Assembly: GCA_900767465.1 (NCBI GenBank)
Contig: CAAGAW010000039.1
Location: forward strand, 1-64,000
DNA length: 64,000 bases
Direction: 5' to 3'
Source: Clostridia bacterium
GTDB lineage: Bacteria > Bacillota > Clostridia > Christensenellales > Pumilibacteraceae
In this document: positions 17,225 through 26,008 of the stretch, one piece after another
Numbering within the stretch: the first letter of the stretch is position 1
Layout of the letters: each line of letters opens with the position of its first letter
The notes under the pieces: generated by a model
What the model was told of the DNA's origin: nothing
The model's input: the letters and a program-made list of their open reading frames with translations, nothing else
Databases searched by the model: none
Translations under genes and position numbers: made by a program

Positions 17225-17253
17225 TTGACTTTTGCTCGTTTTCGATATATAAT
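17225..17253 (+). promoter_or_regulatory. Sigma-A-type promoter of the acidic-tailed membrane protein gene
   Basis: TTGACT (17225-17230), 17-bp spacer, TATAAT (17248-17253), only 10 bp before the ATG; the transcript would be nearly leaderless. Confidence 0.75.
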
Positions 17254-17262
17254 ATAAGTATT

Positions 17263-18654
17263 ATGGATACTTTATATCTCGGCGCGGGAGAGAGCGTGTT
17301 TGCGTTTCTCGGCGAAAGTAAACTGAATATCATAGCGGGGGTAATCCTGCTTGCGTTCGCGTTGTGGTCGCTCGTCGCGATAATCACGGCTTTTGCCGCC
17401 GCGCCGCGCAGAAAAAGCGTAAGGCTTGCGCTTTTCACCGTTATCAACGTGATAATTTCGGTGGTGCTGATAGCGTATTCGGCGGTAGTCGCGCTCGAAA
17501 AAGCGGGCGTTATCGCCGTGGCTTCGTCCGTGCCTACCGACAACGCGTTTTTAAGCGCGGTCGTAAACCTTATCACGCTCGGTGCGGAACATGAATTATT
17601 CGAATATGGTCTTTACGGCTCGGCGGTGCTTGCGGTAGTCGCGCTCGTGCTTACGCTTGCCCGCGCCCGCCGTCAGCAATTCATAAGCCCCGTCGCAAAA
17701 GCGAAAGACGACGGATACGTGGTCGTGGACGACGGAGCGATCGAAACGACTCCCGGATCCGAACCCGCCGAAGAAGAACCGACCGTCTCCGAACCCGAAC
17801 TTTCCGAAACACCCGTTCCGGACGAAGAACCGGAAACGGAAGAGGACGTCAAAGAGAATGAGGACGAAACGGAAGAACTCGAAGCGGAGAACGAATCGAG
17901 GGAAGAAGCCGAACTCGCCGAATCAGGAACGGAAACGCCGGAAACGGGAAAACCCGACGAAGCGCCGGAAGTTGCGGATAATGCGGACGAGGAGGACGAA
18001 GAATCCGCTATACCCGTATCCGTCGCCGAAAAACGCATAGCCGATATGGGCAGCGTTCTCGGTAAACTCGACGATTTGTTTACGCTGTCGGCTGCGGACG
18101 CAGACGGCTCGGCGTATATCGGCTCGGAGGCGAAACGCGAGCAATCCGCGCCGCCCGACATCCCCGCGCCGGCACCCGAAAAAAACAAGATTTCCGAAAT
18201 CGGAACTGCTCCCGAAGCCGGAATAAAGACCGAAAAAGGCAACGAGGATCCCGATTCGGTCGAAAACATTTTAAGCCGGATTCTCGGCTCGGCGGGAGGA
18301 CGCGTGAAACCCGCACCCCGGGTCGTCGCGGAAGGAAAAACCGCCGCAAATAAAAAGGACGGAAAAATCGAAGTTACGGCGGAGGCAAAACCCGAAGTCG
18401 CGGATCCGGAGCCTGCGCCCGAACCGGTCGCTCAAAAACCCGAACCGAAAAAAACCGAAAGCCCGATCGTTACCGAAAGCGTGATATCCGACGCCGCCGT
18501 CGACAAAACGGAAGCGCGCCGCGCCCGCAGAGTACGCACGATAGGAAGAGCGGCTGAACTGTTCGACGAGTACCTCAGCGCGCAATCGGACGAGGAGAAA
18601 AAGAAATTAACCGATTCTATAGACTGCATAGTAGTGGACAAAGATAAAAAATGA
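17263..18654 (+). CDS. Membrane protein with long acidic disordered tail, unknown function
   Basis: The 463-residue protein starts with three hydrophobic segments (about 22-46, 55-80 and 108-128). They are followed by some 330 residues of low-complexity, Glu/Ala/Pro-rich sequence that should be disordered and cytoplasmic. The final 50 residues regain a basic, ordered look (ARRARRVRTIGRAAELFDEY). I do not recognise the family. Its stop overlaps the start of the following MFS gene by four bases (ATGA), so the two are co-translated. Being downstream of spoIIE it might have a sporulation or envelope role, but it has its own vegetative promoter. No usual Shine-Dalgarno is visible because the promoter sits so close. 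Confidence 0.7.
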   Translation: MDTLYLGAGESVFAFLGESKLNIIAGVILLAFALWSLVAIITAFAAAPRRKSVRLALFTVINVIISVVLIAYSAVVALEKAGVIAVASSVPTDNAFLSAVVNLITLGAEHELFEYGLYGSAVLAVVALVLTLARARRQQFISPVAKAKDDGYVVVDDGAIETTPGSEPAEEEPTVSEPELSETPVPDEEPETEEDVKENEDETEELEAENESREEAELAESGTETPETGKPDEAPEVADNADEEDEESAIPVSVAEKRIADMGSVLGKLDDLFTLSAADADGSAYIGSEAKREQSAPPDIPAPAPEKNKISEIGTAPEAGIKTEKGNEDPDSVENILSRILGSAGGRVKPAPRVVAEGKTAANKKDGKIEVTAEAKPEVADPEPAPEPVAQKPEPKKTESPIVTESVISDAAVDKTEARRARRVRTIGRAAELFDEYLSAQSDEEKKKLTDSIDCIVVDKDKK

Positions 18655-19871
18655 CGAAAGAAAAAAATGCGAGATCGTTTCGACTTACCTTTCTCGCGTG
18701 CGTATTCGGAATAGCCGGTCAGGCGGTGGTAAGCAATATTACCGCCGTCTTGTTCGTTCCGTTTATGCATATTTACGGGTTCGGAATATGGCAACTCGGC
18801 GTTCTCGTCGGCGTAAATTTTTTCTCGCAACTCGCTGCCGACGTGATTCTTACCGTACTTATCGACAAGATCGCGTACCGCAAAATGGCAATATTCGCCG
18901 TAAGTCTGACTATAACCGGGCTACTGTCGTTCGCGCTTATTCCGCTTATTCCCGCGGTAGCCGCTTCGGGTAAAGCCGTGTACGCGGTTATGATCGGCGC
19001 GACCGTGATTTTCGCGTTTTCGTCGGGCATGGACGAAGTTTTGCTTACTCCCATAGTCGATTCGATTCCGGACGCAAACAGCGGCGCGCTCGCGCTTATG
19101 CATTCGTTTTATGCGTGGGGTCAGGTGATTTTCGTCGTTCTTACGTCGCTTTTCATTGTATTTGCGGGCGAAAAACTATGGTACGTTATCGTACTTTTAT
19201 GGATTTCGATTCCCGTCGCCGGCCTCGTGCTGTTTATAATCTGCCCGATGGCAGAAAAGAAAGAAGTCGTGCAAACAATGGGTAAAACGCTGTTTTCGCC
19301 CGCAATGCTTCTCGCAATGCTCGCCATTTTTACCGCCGGCGGATCCGAAGTCGTTATGAATCAGTACGTTTCGACCATGGCGCAGATCACGCTCGGCTTT
19401 TCAAAAACGGTAAGCGACGTGGCGGGTATGGCGTTATTCGCCGCAATGCTCGGTCTCGGACGAACGATTTACGGAGTTGCGGGCGATCGGCTCGATATGT
19501 CGAAGTTCCTTATCGCAACAAGCCTTATCGCGTTCGTTTGTTATCTCGGCGTGGGAGTTATTCACGTACCCGCAGTCCAACTCGCGCTTTGCGTAATCTG
19601 CGGGTTCGGAACGTCTATGCTCTGGCCGGGCGCGCTCGTCGTAGCGAGCAATCGTTTTCCGCAGGCAGGTGCGTGGGTGTTTGCCGTGCTTGCGATTTGC
19701 GGCGACCTGAGCGGCACGATCTTCCCCACCGTCGCGGGATTCGTCGCGGACAAAGCGGGACTTGATTTTATGTTTGCGATATTCTCGGCGTTGCCGCTCG
19801 TTTGTTGCATAACCAACGTTGCGCTCGCCGCCGGTAATAAAAAATCCGCCGGTCTTCCGGCTCAAATTTAA
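18651..19871 (+). CDS. Major facilitator superfamily transporter
   Basis: A 406-residue hydrophobic protein with about 12 membrane segments and a cytoplasmic loop near residues 190-205 (AEKKEVVQTMGKTLF). The organisation fits the sugar/fucose-type branch of MFS permeases, with GRTIYGVAGDRLD as the mid-protein loop motif. The ATG at 18651 overlaps the preceding stop (ATGA), and the next gene, a ROK-type sugar kinase, begins 13 bp later. The pairing permease plus glucokinase suggests import of a monosaccharide, which the kinase then traps as a phosphate; this is inferred from context only. Confidence 0.85.
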   Translation: MTKEKNARSFRLTFLACVFGIAGQAVVSNITAVLFVPFMHIYGFGIWQLGVLVGVNFFSQLAADVILTVLIDKIAYRKMAIFAVSLTITGLLSFALIPLIPAVAASGKAVYAVMIGATVIFAFSSGMDEVLLTPIVDSIPDANSGALALMHSFYAWGQVIFVVLTSLFIVFAGEKLWYVIVLLWISIPVAGLVLFIICPMAEKKEVVQTMGKTLFSPAMLLAMLAIFTAGGSEVVMNQYVSTMAQITLGFSKTVSDVAGMALFAAMLGLGRTIYGVAGDRLDMSKFLIATSLIAFVCYLGVGVIHVPAVQLALCVICGFGTSMLWPGALVVASNRFPQAGAWVFAVLAICGDLSGTIFPTVAGFVADKAGLDFMFAIFSALPLVCCITNVALAAGNKKSAGLPAQI

Positions 19872-19884
19872 AGGAGATATAATT

Positions 19885-20853
19885 ATGTACGTTTTCGGTG
19901 TGGACATCGGAGGTACGGGCGTTAAGTCCGGCATAGTAAACGAAAAAGGCGAAATCCTAATCAAGTCGTCTGTTCCGACCGACAAGGGTCACGATTACCG
20001 CGTTATCGTAAAGGATATCGCGGCTCAACTCGTCGCGCTCTGCTCGGAGTCGGGTATAAAAATCGACGAGATTTCGGGTATCGGAATCGGCTGTCCCGGC
20101 GCTATCGACTCGGCAAAAGGCGTCGTCAATTATTCCAACAATCTGGAATGGAGTTACGCGCCGCTTTCGGACGAGTTCGGAAAATATTTTCCGATGCCGG
20201 TCCGCATAGGCAACGACGCTAACGTCGCGGCTCTCGGCGAAACCGTTTTCGGCGCGGGTAAAGCGTATCACGACACCGTTATGATAACGCTCGGTACGGG
20301 CGTCGGAGGCGGCGTGGTTATCGAAAACCGGCTTTTCGAGGGCAACGGCAGCGCGGGTACCGAACTCGGACACACCGTAATCATGACGGGCGGCGAACTT
20401 TGTACCTGCGGCAGACGCGGGTGCCTCGAGGCGTATGCGTCGGCTACCGCGCTTATCCGCGACACCAAAGTCGAAATGAAAAAGAACCGTAAATCCGCTA
20501 TGTGGGATTACGTCGGCGGAGACATAGACAAGGTCGACGGAAGAACGTCGTTCGAATGTGCAAAGAAAGGCGACTATTCGGCAAAACGCGTAGTAGACAA
20601 CTACATAGAATACCTCGGCGAAGGACTTTGCAATTTCGTAAACATTTTCCGTCCGCAGGCTATTATTCTCGGCGGCGGCGTTTGCGCGCAGGGCAAAAAT
20701 CTTACCGACCCGCTCGAAAAGTACATCGAAACGTTCTCGTACGGCGGCGATCGCTCGCCTCACGTCGATCTTATCGTCGCCTCGCTCGGTAACGACGCCG
20801 GACTTATCGGCGCGGCAAGTCTGTTCTTTAACGACGCCGAAGTGTTAAGATAA
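19885..20853 (+). CDS. glcK: ROK-family glucokinase
   Basis: Phosphorylates glucose (or a related hexose) with ATP. The 322-residue product begins MYVFGVDIGGTGVKSG, the phosphate-binding motif. It has GIGIGCPGAIDS, NDANVAALGE with the catalytic Asp, LGTGVGGGVV, and the ROK zinc motif CTCGRRGCLEAYAS in addition to the H-bearing GTELGHT. The start at 19885 is chosen because AAAGGAGATAT precedes it and the DxGGT motif must be near the N terminus. It follows the MFS gene in the same transcript. The repressor-type helix-turn-helix found in some ROK proteins is absent, so it is an enzyme. Confidence 0.92.
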   Translation: MYVFGVDIGGTGVKSGIVNEKGEILIKSSVPTDKGHDYRVIVKDIAAQLVALCSESGIKIDEISGIGIGCPGAIDSAKGVVNYSNNLEWSYAPLSDEFGKYFPMPVRIGNDANVAALGETVFGAGKAYHDTVMITLGTGVGGGVVIENRLFEGNGSAGTELGHTVIMTGGELCTCGRRGCLEAYASATALIRDTKVEMKKNRKSAMWDYVGGDIDKVDGRTSFECAKKGDYSAKRVVDNYIEYLGEGLCNFVNIFRPQAIILGGGVCAQGKNLTDPLEKYIETFSYGGDRSPHVDLIVASLGNDAGLIGAASLFFNDAEVLR

Positions 20854-20907
20854 CGACGTTTTACGCGTTTTTATGGTTATTTCAGCCGAAAAACGGCGCA
20901 AAAACGC

Positions 20908-20936
20908 TTGATTTATTATCGAAAGCGTGTTATAAT
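20908..20936 (+). promoter_or_regulatory. Promoter of the tyrS T-box leader
   Basis: TTGATT (20908-20913), 17-bp spacer, TATAAT (20931-20936), immediately upstream of the T-box leader. Confidence 0.75.
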
Positions 20937-20944
20937 CTATCCGT

Positions 20945-21187
20945 AAAGGCAATGACGGAAACACAGTAGATTCGCGGGTCGCTTACATAGAGAGCGTCCG
21001 GTTGGTGTAAGGGCGTTAAGTCCGCGGTCGAATTACCTTCCCGAGCCGTCGTCCGAACCGACAGTAGGCGCGACCGTTTCACGCACGTTACAGCGTATGA
21101 ACGAGGGACGGATAATCCGTCCGAAAAGAGGTGGTACCACGACTTTGTTCGTCCTCCGTGCGTTGATTTTCGCGCGGAGGATTTTTT
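20945..21187 (+). promoter_or_regulatory. T-box riboswitch (Tyr) of tyrS
   Basis: The leader contains the stem I elements AGTAG and AGAGAG..GGTTGGTG, a probable specifier codon UAC at 21034-21036 in GAATTACCTTCCC, and the T-box AGAGGTGGTACCACG (21128-21142). A terminator hairpin (TCCTCCGTGCG against CGCGCGGAGGA) with TTTTTT ends near 21187. Uncharged tRNA-Tyr would pair at the specifier and T-box and allow read-through. UAC is a Tyr codon and agrees with the downstream gene. Confidence 0.92.
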
Positions 21188-21270
21188 CGTCTCGCGTAAG
21201 TCGACGCGGCGGCGTTACGTCGCAAAAACTTACATACGTCACTAAAAAATCACGACATAAGGAGACAAAA

Positions 21271-22488
21271 ATGGGTATTTACGAAGAACTTGTCGAGCGC
21301 GGTCTTATCGCTCAGGTCACGGACGAAAAGGAAATCCGCGAGCTTATCAATAACGGCGGCGCGCGCTTTTATATAGGGTTCGATCCTACGGCGGATTCGC
21401 TCCACGTCGGACACTTTATGGCGCTTTGCCTGATGAAAAGACTTCAGATGGCGGGCAACAAGCCGGTAGTTCTTATCGGCGGCGGTACCGGTTACGTCGG
21501 CGACCCGTCGGGAAGAACGGATATGCGTTCGATGATGACGCCCGAAACCATACGGCATAACTGCGATTGCTTCAAAAAACAAATGGAGCGGTTTATCGAG
21601 TTCGGCGAGGACAAGGCGATTATGGTAAATAACGCCGACTGGCTTCTCAAACTCAATTATATCGAACTTTTGCGCGACGTGGGCGCGTGCTTCTCGGTAA
21701 ACAATATGCTCCGCGCCGAGTGTTACAAACAGCGAATGGAAAAGGGTTTGTCTTTCCTCGAGTTTAACTATATGATAATGCAGTCGTACGACTTTTATTA
21801 CCTTCACGAGCATTACGGTTGCAATATGCAGTTCGGCGGTGACGATCAGTGGAGCAATATGTTGTTCGGAACCGAACTTATCCGAAAAAAGACGGGTAAG
21901 GACGCTTACGCAATGACAATCACCTTGCTTATGAACAGCGAAGGCAAGAAGATGGGTAAAACTGCAAAGGGCGCGGTATGGCTTGATCCTGCAAAAACCA
22001 CGCCGTACGAGTTCTATCAGTACTGGAGAAACATAGACGACGCGGACGTTATGAAGTGTATCAAGATGCTCACTTTCCTTTCTATGGACGATATCCGCGA
22101 AATCGGGAAGTGGGACGCAAGCCGTATCAACGAAAAGAAAGAACTTCTCGCGTTCGAACTTACAAAACTCGTTCACGGCGATGCGGAAGCAAACAAATGC
22201 CGCGAAACTTCGCTCGCTCTTTTCGGCGGTGGCGGCGACGACGCCAATATGCCGTCTACCGTGTTTACCGCGGAAAAAGTAGGCGACGGAATAATACTCG
22301 TCGATCTTCTCGCCGAATGCGGACTTTGCGCAAGCAAGGGCGAAGGTCGTCGGCTTATTCAGCAGGGCGGCGTTTCGGTAAACGGCGAAAAAATCACCGA
22401 TTTTGCGTACGTTATCACCCCCGCAATGCTCGCGGACGGCGTCAAGATCAAGAAAGGCAAAAAGGTTTATCACAAAGCCACGATGTAA
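21271..22488 (+). CDS. tyrS: Tyrosyl-tRNA synthetase
   Basis: Charges tRNA-Tyr. The 405-residue product begins MGIYEELVERGLIAQVTDEK; an earlier in-frame start at 21097 is inside the T-box and is rejected, while AAGGAGACAAAA precedes 21271. Class I motifs are intact: PTADSLHVGHFM (HIGH-type) and KKMGKTAKGAVWLD (KMSKS-type), plus the tyrosine-binding FGGDDQWSN. The C terminus has the S4 RNA-binding domain (EGRRLIQQGGVSVNGEKI). Expression is controlled by the T-box upstream. Confidence 0.96.
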   Translation: MGIYEELVERGLIAQVTDEKEIRELINNGGARFYIGFDPTADSLHVGHFMALCLMKRLQMAGNKPVVLIGGGTGYVGDPSGRTDMRSMMTPETIRHNCDCFKKQMERFIEFGEDKAIMVNNADWLLKLNYIELLRDVGACFSVNNMLRAECYKQRMEKGLSFLEFNYMIMQSYDFYYLHEHYGCNMQFGGDDQWSNMLFGTELIRKKTGKDAYAMTITLLMNSEGKKMGKTAKGAVWLDPAKTTPYEFYQYWRNIDDADVMKCIKMLTFLSMDDIREIGKWDASRINEKKELLAFELTKLVHGDAEANKCRETSLALFGGGGDDANMPSTVFTAEKVGDGIILVDLLAECGLCASKGEGRRLIQQGGVSVNGEKITDFAYVITPAMLADGVKIKKGKKVYHKATM

Positions 22489-22517
22489 AAAATCGTTTTT
22501 TCACGGAGGAAATACCC

Positions 22518-23201
22518 ATGGACAAAAAAGAAATGAAGCAGGCAACCCGCGAAGCCGAAAAACGCGCCCGCCTTATCGAAAAGCAACGCGCTATCGAGGA
22601 AAAGCAGGAACGCAAAGAGGCTAAAAAAGCCGAAAAACTCCGCAAAAAAGAGGAGAAAAAACGACTCAAAGAAGAGCGCAAAGCCGCAAAAAAAGGTATT
22701 TTACCCGCTAAAGAACAGTCGGAATCCGCGTCCGAACAGGTAGTCGAGGTCGAAGAGAAAGAGGCAAAAACCGTTTCCGTTCCCGAAGAAAGACCGATCG
22801 AACCGACCGAAGCAGTCGAAGAAACGGAAGAAAAACCCGCTCCGACTCCCGCGAAAAAACCGAGATCCGAATCCAAAACCGCTCTTAAAACCGCACCGAA
22901 AAAAGAATCGGAAAAGAAAGACGCCGGCGCGCCGAAAGCGGCAAAGCCCGCGGCGGAAAAGAGAGCGGAGGAGGAAACCGAGCAGGACGACGACAAGAAA
23001 AAACCGAGCGTGAAGAACTATCATATTTCTCAACGCGCGGACGGCAGATGGCAGGTTAAAGGCGCGCTCGCCGAGAAAGCGCTCAAAATTTTCGCCACCC
23101 AAGCCGAAGCGATAGACTATGCGAAAAAAGTCGCGGATAATCAGGAAGGCAACTTTACTATTCACAAAAAAGACGGTAAAATCCGCAAAAAAACCTATTG
23201 A
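22518..23201 (+). CDS. Lys/Glu-rich protein with C-terminal DUF2188 domain
   Basis: The ATG at 22518 follows CACGGAGGAAATACCC. The 227-residue product has an extremely charged N-terminal helix (about 1-65, KE/RK repeats), a disordered Pro/Ala/Glu stretch to about 160, and a compact C-terminal domain starting KNYHISQRADGRWQVKG and ending with the basic KKDGKIRKKTY. The last domain matches DUF2188, a small beta-rich domain of unknown function found in Firmicutes. The basic, charged character suggests nucleic-acid or polyphosphate binding, but this is inference. It directly follows tyrS and ends at a good terminator, so it is probably in the T-box-controlled transcript. Confidence 0.75.
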   Translation: MDKKEMKQATREAEKRARLIEKQRAIEEKQERKEAKKAEKLRKKEEKKRLKEERKAAKKGILPAKEQSESASEQVVEVEEKEAKTVSVPEERPIEPTEAVEETEEKPAPTPAKKPRSESKTALKTAPKKESEKKDAGAPKAAKPAAEKRAEEETEQDDDKKKPSVKNYHISQRADGRWQVKGALAEKALKIFATQAEAIDYAKKVADNQEGNFTIHKKDGKIRKKTY

Positions 23202-23268
23202 TCGTAAAACGGTTTGTCGCAAAAACGTTTTACCGTATATGCGATTTTTTCGACAAAGTGCAAAAAAA

Positions 23269-23312
23269 CGAAACACCCCGATTTGCAATCGCCGCAAACC
23301 GAGGGTGTTTTT
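23269..23312 (+). terminator. Intrinsic terminator after the DUF2188 gene
   Basis: AAACACCC pairs with GGGTGTTT, with an inner TTTGC/GCAAA stem, followed by a run of T. Confidence 0.8.
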
Positions 23313-23359
23313 ATGTATGGAATCTTTATTCTTATTAACCGTCGCACGCGCCCATACGG

Positions 23360-23585
23360 TTTGTCCTTCCGAGCGCAGGCGCAGCCGTAGCGTGAGAATA
23401 TCCCGGAAGGGGAAACGGTTGGTTCGGCGATTGAATTTTTATTTATTCACGTGCGCTTGTTCTCGTTTCTACCGTAGGGGATTTCTCGACGGTGAGCCGC
23501 CGCCGGCGGGTAGGCTGGAGCGTATATGCAGCGTGCCGTTTCTATTGTATGGGATTTCTCGACTAACGCTCGAAATGACAAGGGG
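23360..23585. repeat. Dispersed boilerplate repeats, degenerate copies
   Basis: CGTAGCGTGAGAATATCCCGGAAGGGG near 23390 and GGGATTTCTCGAC..CGCTCGAAATGACA near 23555 are the minus-strand and plus-strand forms of the genome-wide repeat. No gene is visible in 23313-23596. Confidence 0.65.
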
Positions 23586-23596
23586 GTAGCAATCTA

Positions 23597-23850
23597 TTAA
23601 GCCTTCCCCCTCGGGGGCGCGACGCGGCGGTGTGAAACACCGTAAAAACAGTCCGAAGGTGACTGTTTTTAGCCAAAGCGGCGAAGCAGCTATGCTACGA
23701 GCCGGAAGGTGGATTGCCGAAGCGTAGCGAAGGCAAGACGGATGAGGGGAAAACGACGTTACGTTTTTATTAGGTTATATTCGCCTCATTCGCCACTCGG
23801 TTCGCTTCGCTCGCACTCGTGCCACCTTCCCCCAAGGGGGAAGGCTTTAG
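23597..23850 (-). mobile_element. MITE-like element, copy 1, with an internal insertion
   Basis: Bounded by inverted ends TTAAGCCTTCCCCC (left) and GGGGGAAGGCTTTA (right). Inside are GGTGGATTGCCGAAGCG and CCACTCGGTTCGCTTCGC, the two subterminal blocks, in inverse order to the copy at 47692. An extra 75 bp of hairpin-rich sequence (including AAAAACAGTC with its complement) is inserted next to the left end. It has no coding capacity. Confidence 0.7.
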
Positions 23851-23965
23851 AGGTCAATTGTTTTATAAAGTTATTTTGTAAGTACGGGCGTAGCCGACTT
23901 GTCCACAAGTATCCCCTGCCGAACGTTGTCGGAGCAGGGCAATATTGAGATTTGTCGGTTTTCCG

Positions 23966-25318
23966 TCAGAACGTAACGGTGAATTTGCTTCCTTCGCCGA
24001 GCGTGCTGTCGAGCGAGAGTTTCCAGCCGGACTTCCGGCATATTTTCTTAACCACGGCAAGTCCGAGTCCGAAACCGCCGTTTTTCCCGCCGTGCGATTT
24101 ATCCACGGTAAAGAACCGGGAAAACACTTTGTCCTTGTTCTCGTCGGCGATACCGATACCCGTGTCCTCAACTATAAGTTTATTGCGGTTTAGCGTAACG
24201 ATAACCTTTCCGCCGTCTTTATTATATTTGATCGCGTTGCGCACGAGGTTGCCGAACAGTTCGCTCAGCCGCTCGTGACGGCTCGGGATAATCACGCCGT
24301 CGTCGATGTTTTCGACTATCGAAACGTTTCGTTTGTCCGCTTCGGGTTTAAGCGCGCAAAGCGTTTCTCTGGCAAGCGAGGAAAAATCCACGTCGTAAGC
24401 GGGCAGGTCGTCGCTGTCGATTTCGCTGTAATTGATTATACACGCGATAAGGTTGGTAAGCCGTTCGCTCTGCGCAAGAATCGTCTTATACGCCGTGGCT
24501 TTCTGCTCGTCGGTCATACCGCCCGCATCCAGCAGTTCGGCGTAGCCGTGAATGGACGTAAGCGGCGTGTTCATTTCGTGCGTTACGTTTGATATAAACT
24601 CGTCCTTCGATTCCTTAGCCTTTTCCACGAGTTCTTTTTCCGCCTTGATTTCCGTCATCTGAACTTTGATGTTGCGGCTTCTCTCGTTCAGCATATCGGC
24701 TATCGGTTCGAGTTCGGGATACGAGGTCGTAACCGAATCGTTGTCCACGGCGTCGGACGCGAGTTTCTTCATAGGCGCGACGATAATGTTGGTGGTAACC
24801 ACCGCAACCACGACGCAAAGCCCGATCATAATCGCGAGAAAAGATACGAGAGTCGGCAACGTTTTAACGAAAATAAGCCACCCCGTGTCCGTGAAAATCG
24901 CGACGCGGACGAGGAATTCGCCGTTGAAATTCTTGCAGTAGTATATCATATTCTGTCCGAGCGTGGAACTCGACCGGACGGCAAACCCTTCGCCGTTTTT
25001 GCCGTTAGAGATCGCCTCGATGATTTCGGGACGGGTAGAGTGATCCAGATCCGGAGTTTCGGTCGCGCTGTCCGCGATAACCGAACCCTGCGCGTCCATA
25101 AAGGTAACGCGCGCGCCGTTGAGTTTATCCGAGTACGCCTTCGCGCCCGCTTCGTCGAACGAAAACTCGGTCGCGTCAAACTCGTTCATATAAACTTTAA
25201 GATAGTTTTTGCCGTCGTCCACCGACGAATTGTAATAAACCTGCGTTGCGTAAATTCCGAACAGTACGACCGAAACGAGAGTTACGCAAAGCGAAACCAG
25301 CCATATACGCCATTTCAT
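23966..25318 (-). CDS. Sensor histidine kinase of a phosphate-type two-component system
   Basis: The 450-residue protein has a first membrane segment (IWLVSLCVTLVSVVLFGIYA), an extracytoplasmic sensor of about 130 residues, a second segment (TLVSFLAIMIGLCVVVAVVT), and a HAMP-like linker. The H-box is ISNVTHEMNTPLTSIHGYAE with the phospho-His near residue 246, then N-box LFGNLVRNAIKYNKDGG, EDTGIGIADE and the G-box GGFGLGLAVVKKI. I start it at 25318 because the ATG overlaps the regulator's stop (ATGA). The order transporter, regulator, kinase on one strand, together with the Pho-type promoter, suggests PhoR function. Confidence 0.88.
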   Translation of the reverse strand: MKWRIWLVSLCVTLVSVVLFGIYATQVYYNSSVDDGKNYLKVYMNEFDATEFSFDEAGAKAYSDKLNGARVTFMDAQGSVIADSATETPDLDHSTRPEIIEAISNGKNGEGFAVRSSSTLGQNMIYYCKNFNGEFLVRVAIFTDTGWLIFVKTLPTLVSFLAIMIGLCVVVAVVTTNIIVAPMKKLASDAVDNDSVTTSYPELEPIADMLNERSRNIKVQMTEIKAEKELVEKAKESKDEFISNVTHEMNTPLTSIHGYAELLDAGGMTDEQKATAYKTILAQSERLTNLIACIINYSEIDSDDLPAYDVDFSSLARETLCALKPEADKRNVSIVENIDDGVIIPSRHERLSELFGNLVRNAIKYNKDGGKVIVTLNRNKLIVEDTGIGIADENKDKVFSRFFTVDKSHGGKNGGFGLGLAVVKKICRKSGWKLSLDSTLGEGSKFTVTF

Positions 25319-25956
25319 AATCTGTACCCCACACCGAATACCGTTTCTATTTCGATTCCGAGTTTTCTGAGTCGCGCCACGTGATTGTCGAGCGTGCGCG
25401 TCTCGCCCGAATCGTAGCCCCAAACGCTCGAAAGCAGTTTTTCGCGCGAGAGGACTTTGCCTTCGTTCTGCATAAATTCTTTCAATAGTTCAAACTCTTT
25501 GCGGTTGAGCATAACCGGCTTGCCGTCTATCGAACACTCGAACGTTTCGACGTTAAGCGTGATGTTTTTCGCTTTCAGAACCGAAGGTCTATGCACGCTG
25601 CGAAGACGGGCGTTTACCCGCGCGGTAAGTTCGAGCACCGAAAACGGCTTTGCGACGTAATCGTCCGCGCCGAGGTTGAGTCCGTTTACTTTGTCTTCCT
25701 CTTTCGAGAGGGCGGAAAGCATAATGCAACCTACCTGCGGATACCGCGTTTTTACGTATCCGAGCGCGTCCAGACCGCTTCCGTCCGGAAGCATAATATC
25801 GAGAAGCGCAATATCGGGCTGATCGACCGACACTTCGTCGATAAAACTTTTCACCGTGGAAAAAATTTTGCAGGTCAGTCCGTTCATTTCGAGCGCGACT
25901 TTTACGAGTCCGCTTATACTGCCGTCGTCTTCCAGAATAAAAACTTTCCCTTGCAT
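25315..25956 (-). CDS. OmpR/PhoB-family response regulator
   Basis: The 213-residue protein has an N-terminal receiver with acidic residues D10/D11, phospho-acceptor D53 in LLDIMLPDG, and a switch Lys in VAKPFSVLEL, then a winged-helix DNA-binding domain containing LNRKEFELLKEFMQNEG and DNHVARLRKLG. It is short but complete. It starts 53 bp after the stop of the Na/Pi cotransporter and overlaps the kinase gene by four bases. By context it is the candidate regulator acting on the repeats at 27722-27773. Confidence 0.9.
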   Translation of the reverse strand: MQGKVFILEDDGSISGLVKVALEMNGLTCKIFSTVKSFIDEVSVDQPDIALLDIMLPDGSGLDALGYVKTRYPQVGCIMLSALSKEEDKVNGLNLGADDYVAKPFSVLELTARVNARLRSVHRPSVLKAKNITLNVETFECSIDGKPVMLNRKEFELLKEFMQNEGKVLSREKLLSSVWGYDSGETRTLDNHVARLRKLGIEIETVFGVGYRL

Positions 25957-26008
25957 TATCGTTCTCCTTGACTATATTATACTGACTTTCCGGATGTTTT
26001 GCAAACGC

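Noticed and set aside
21097..21270. Upstream extension of tyrS in frame
   Set aside because: It would translate the T-box antiterminator; the start at 21271 has the proper RBS.
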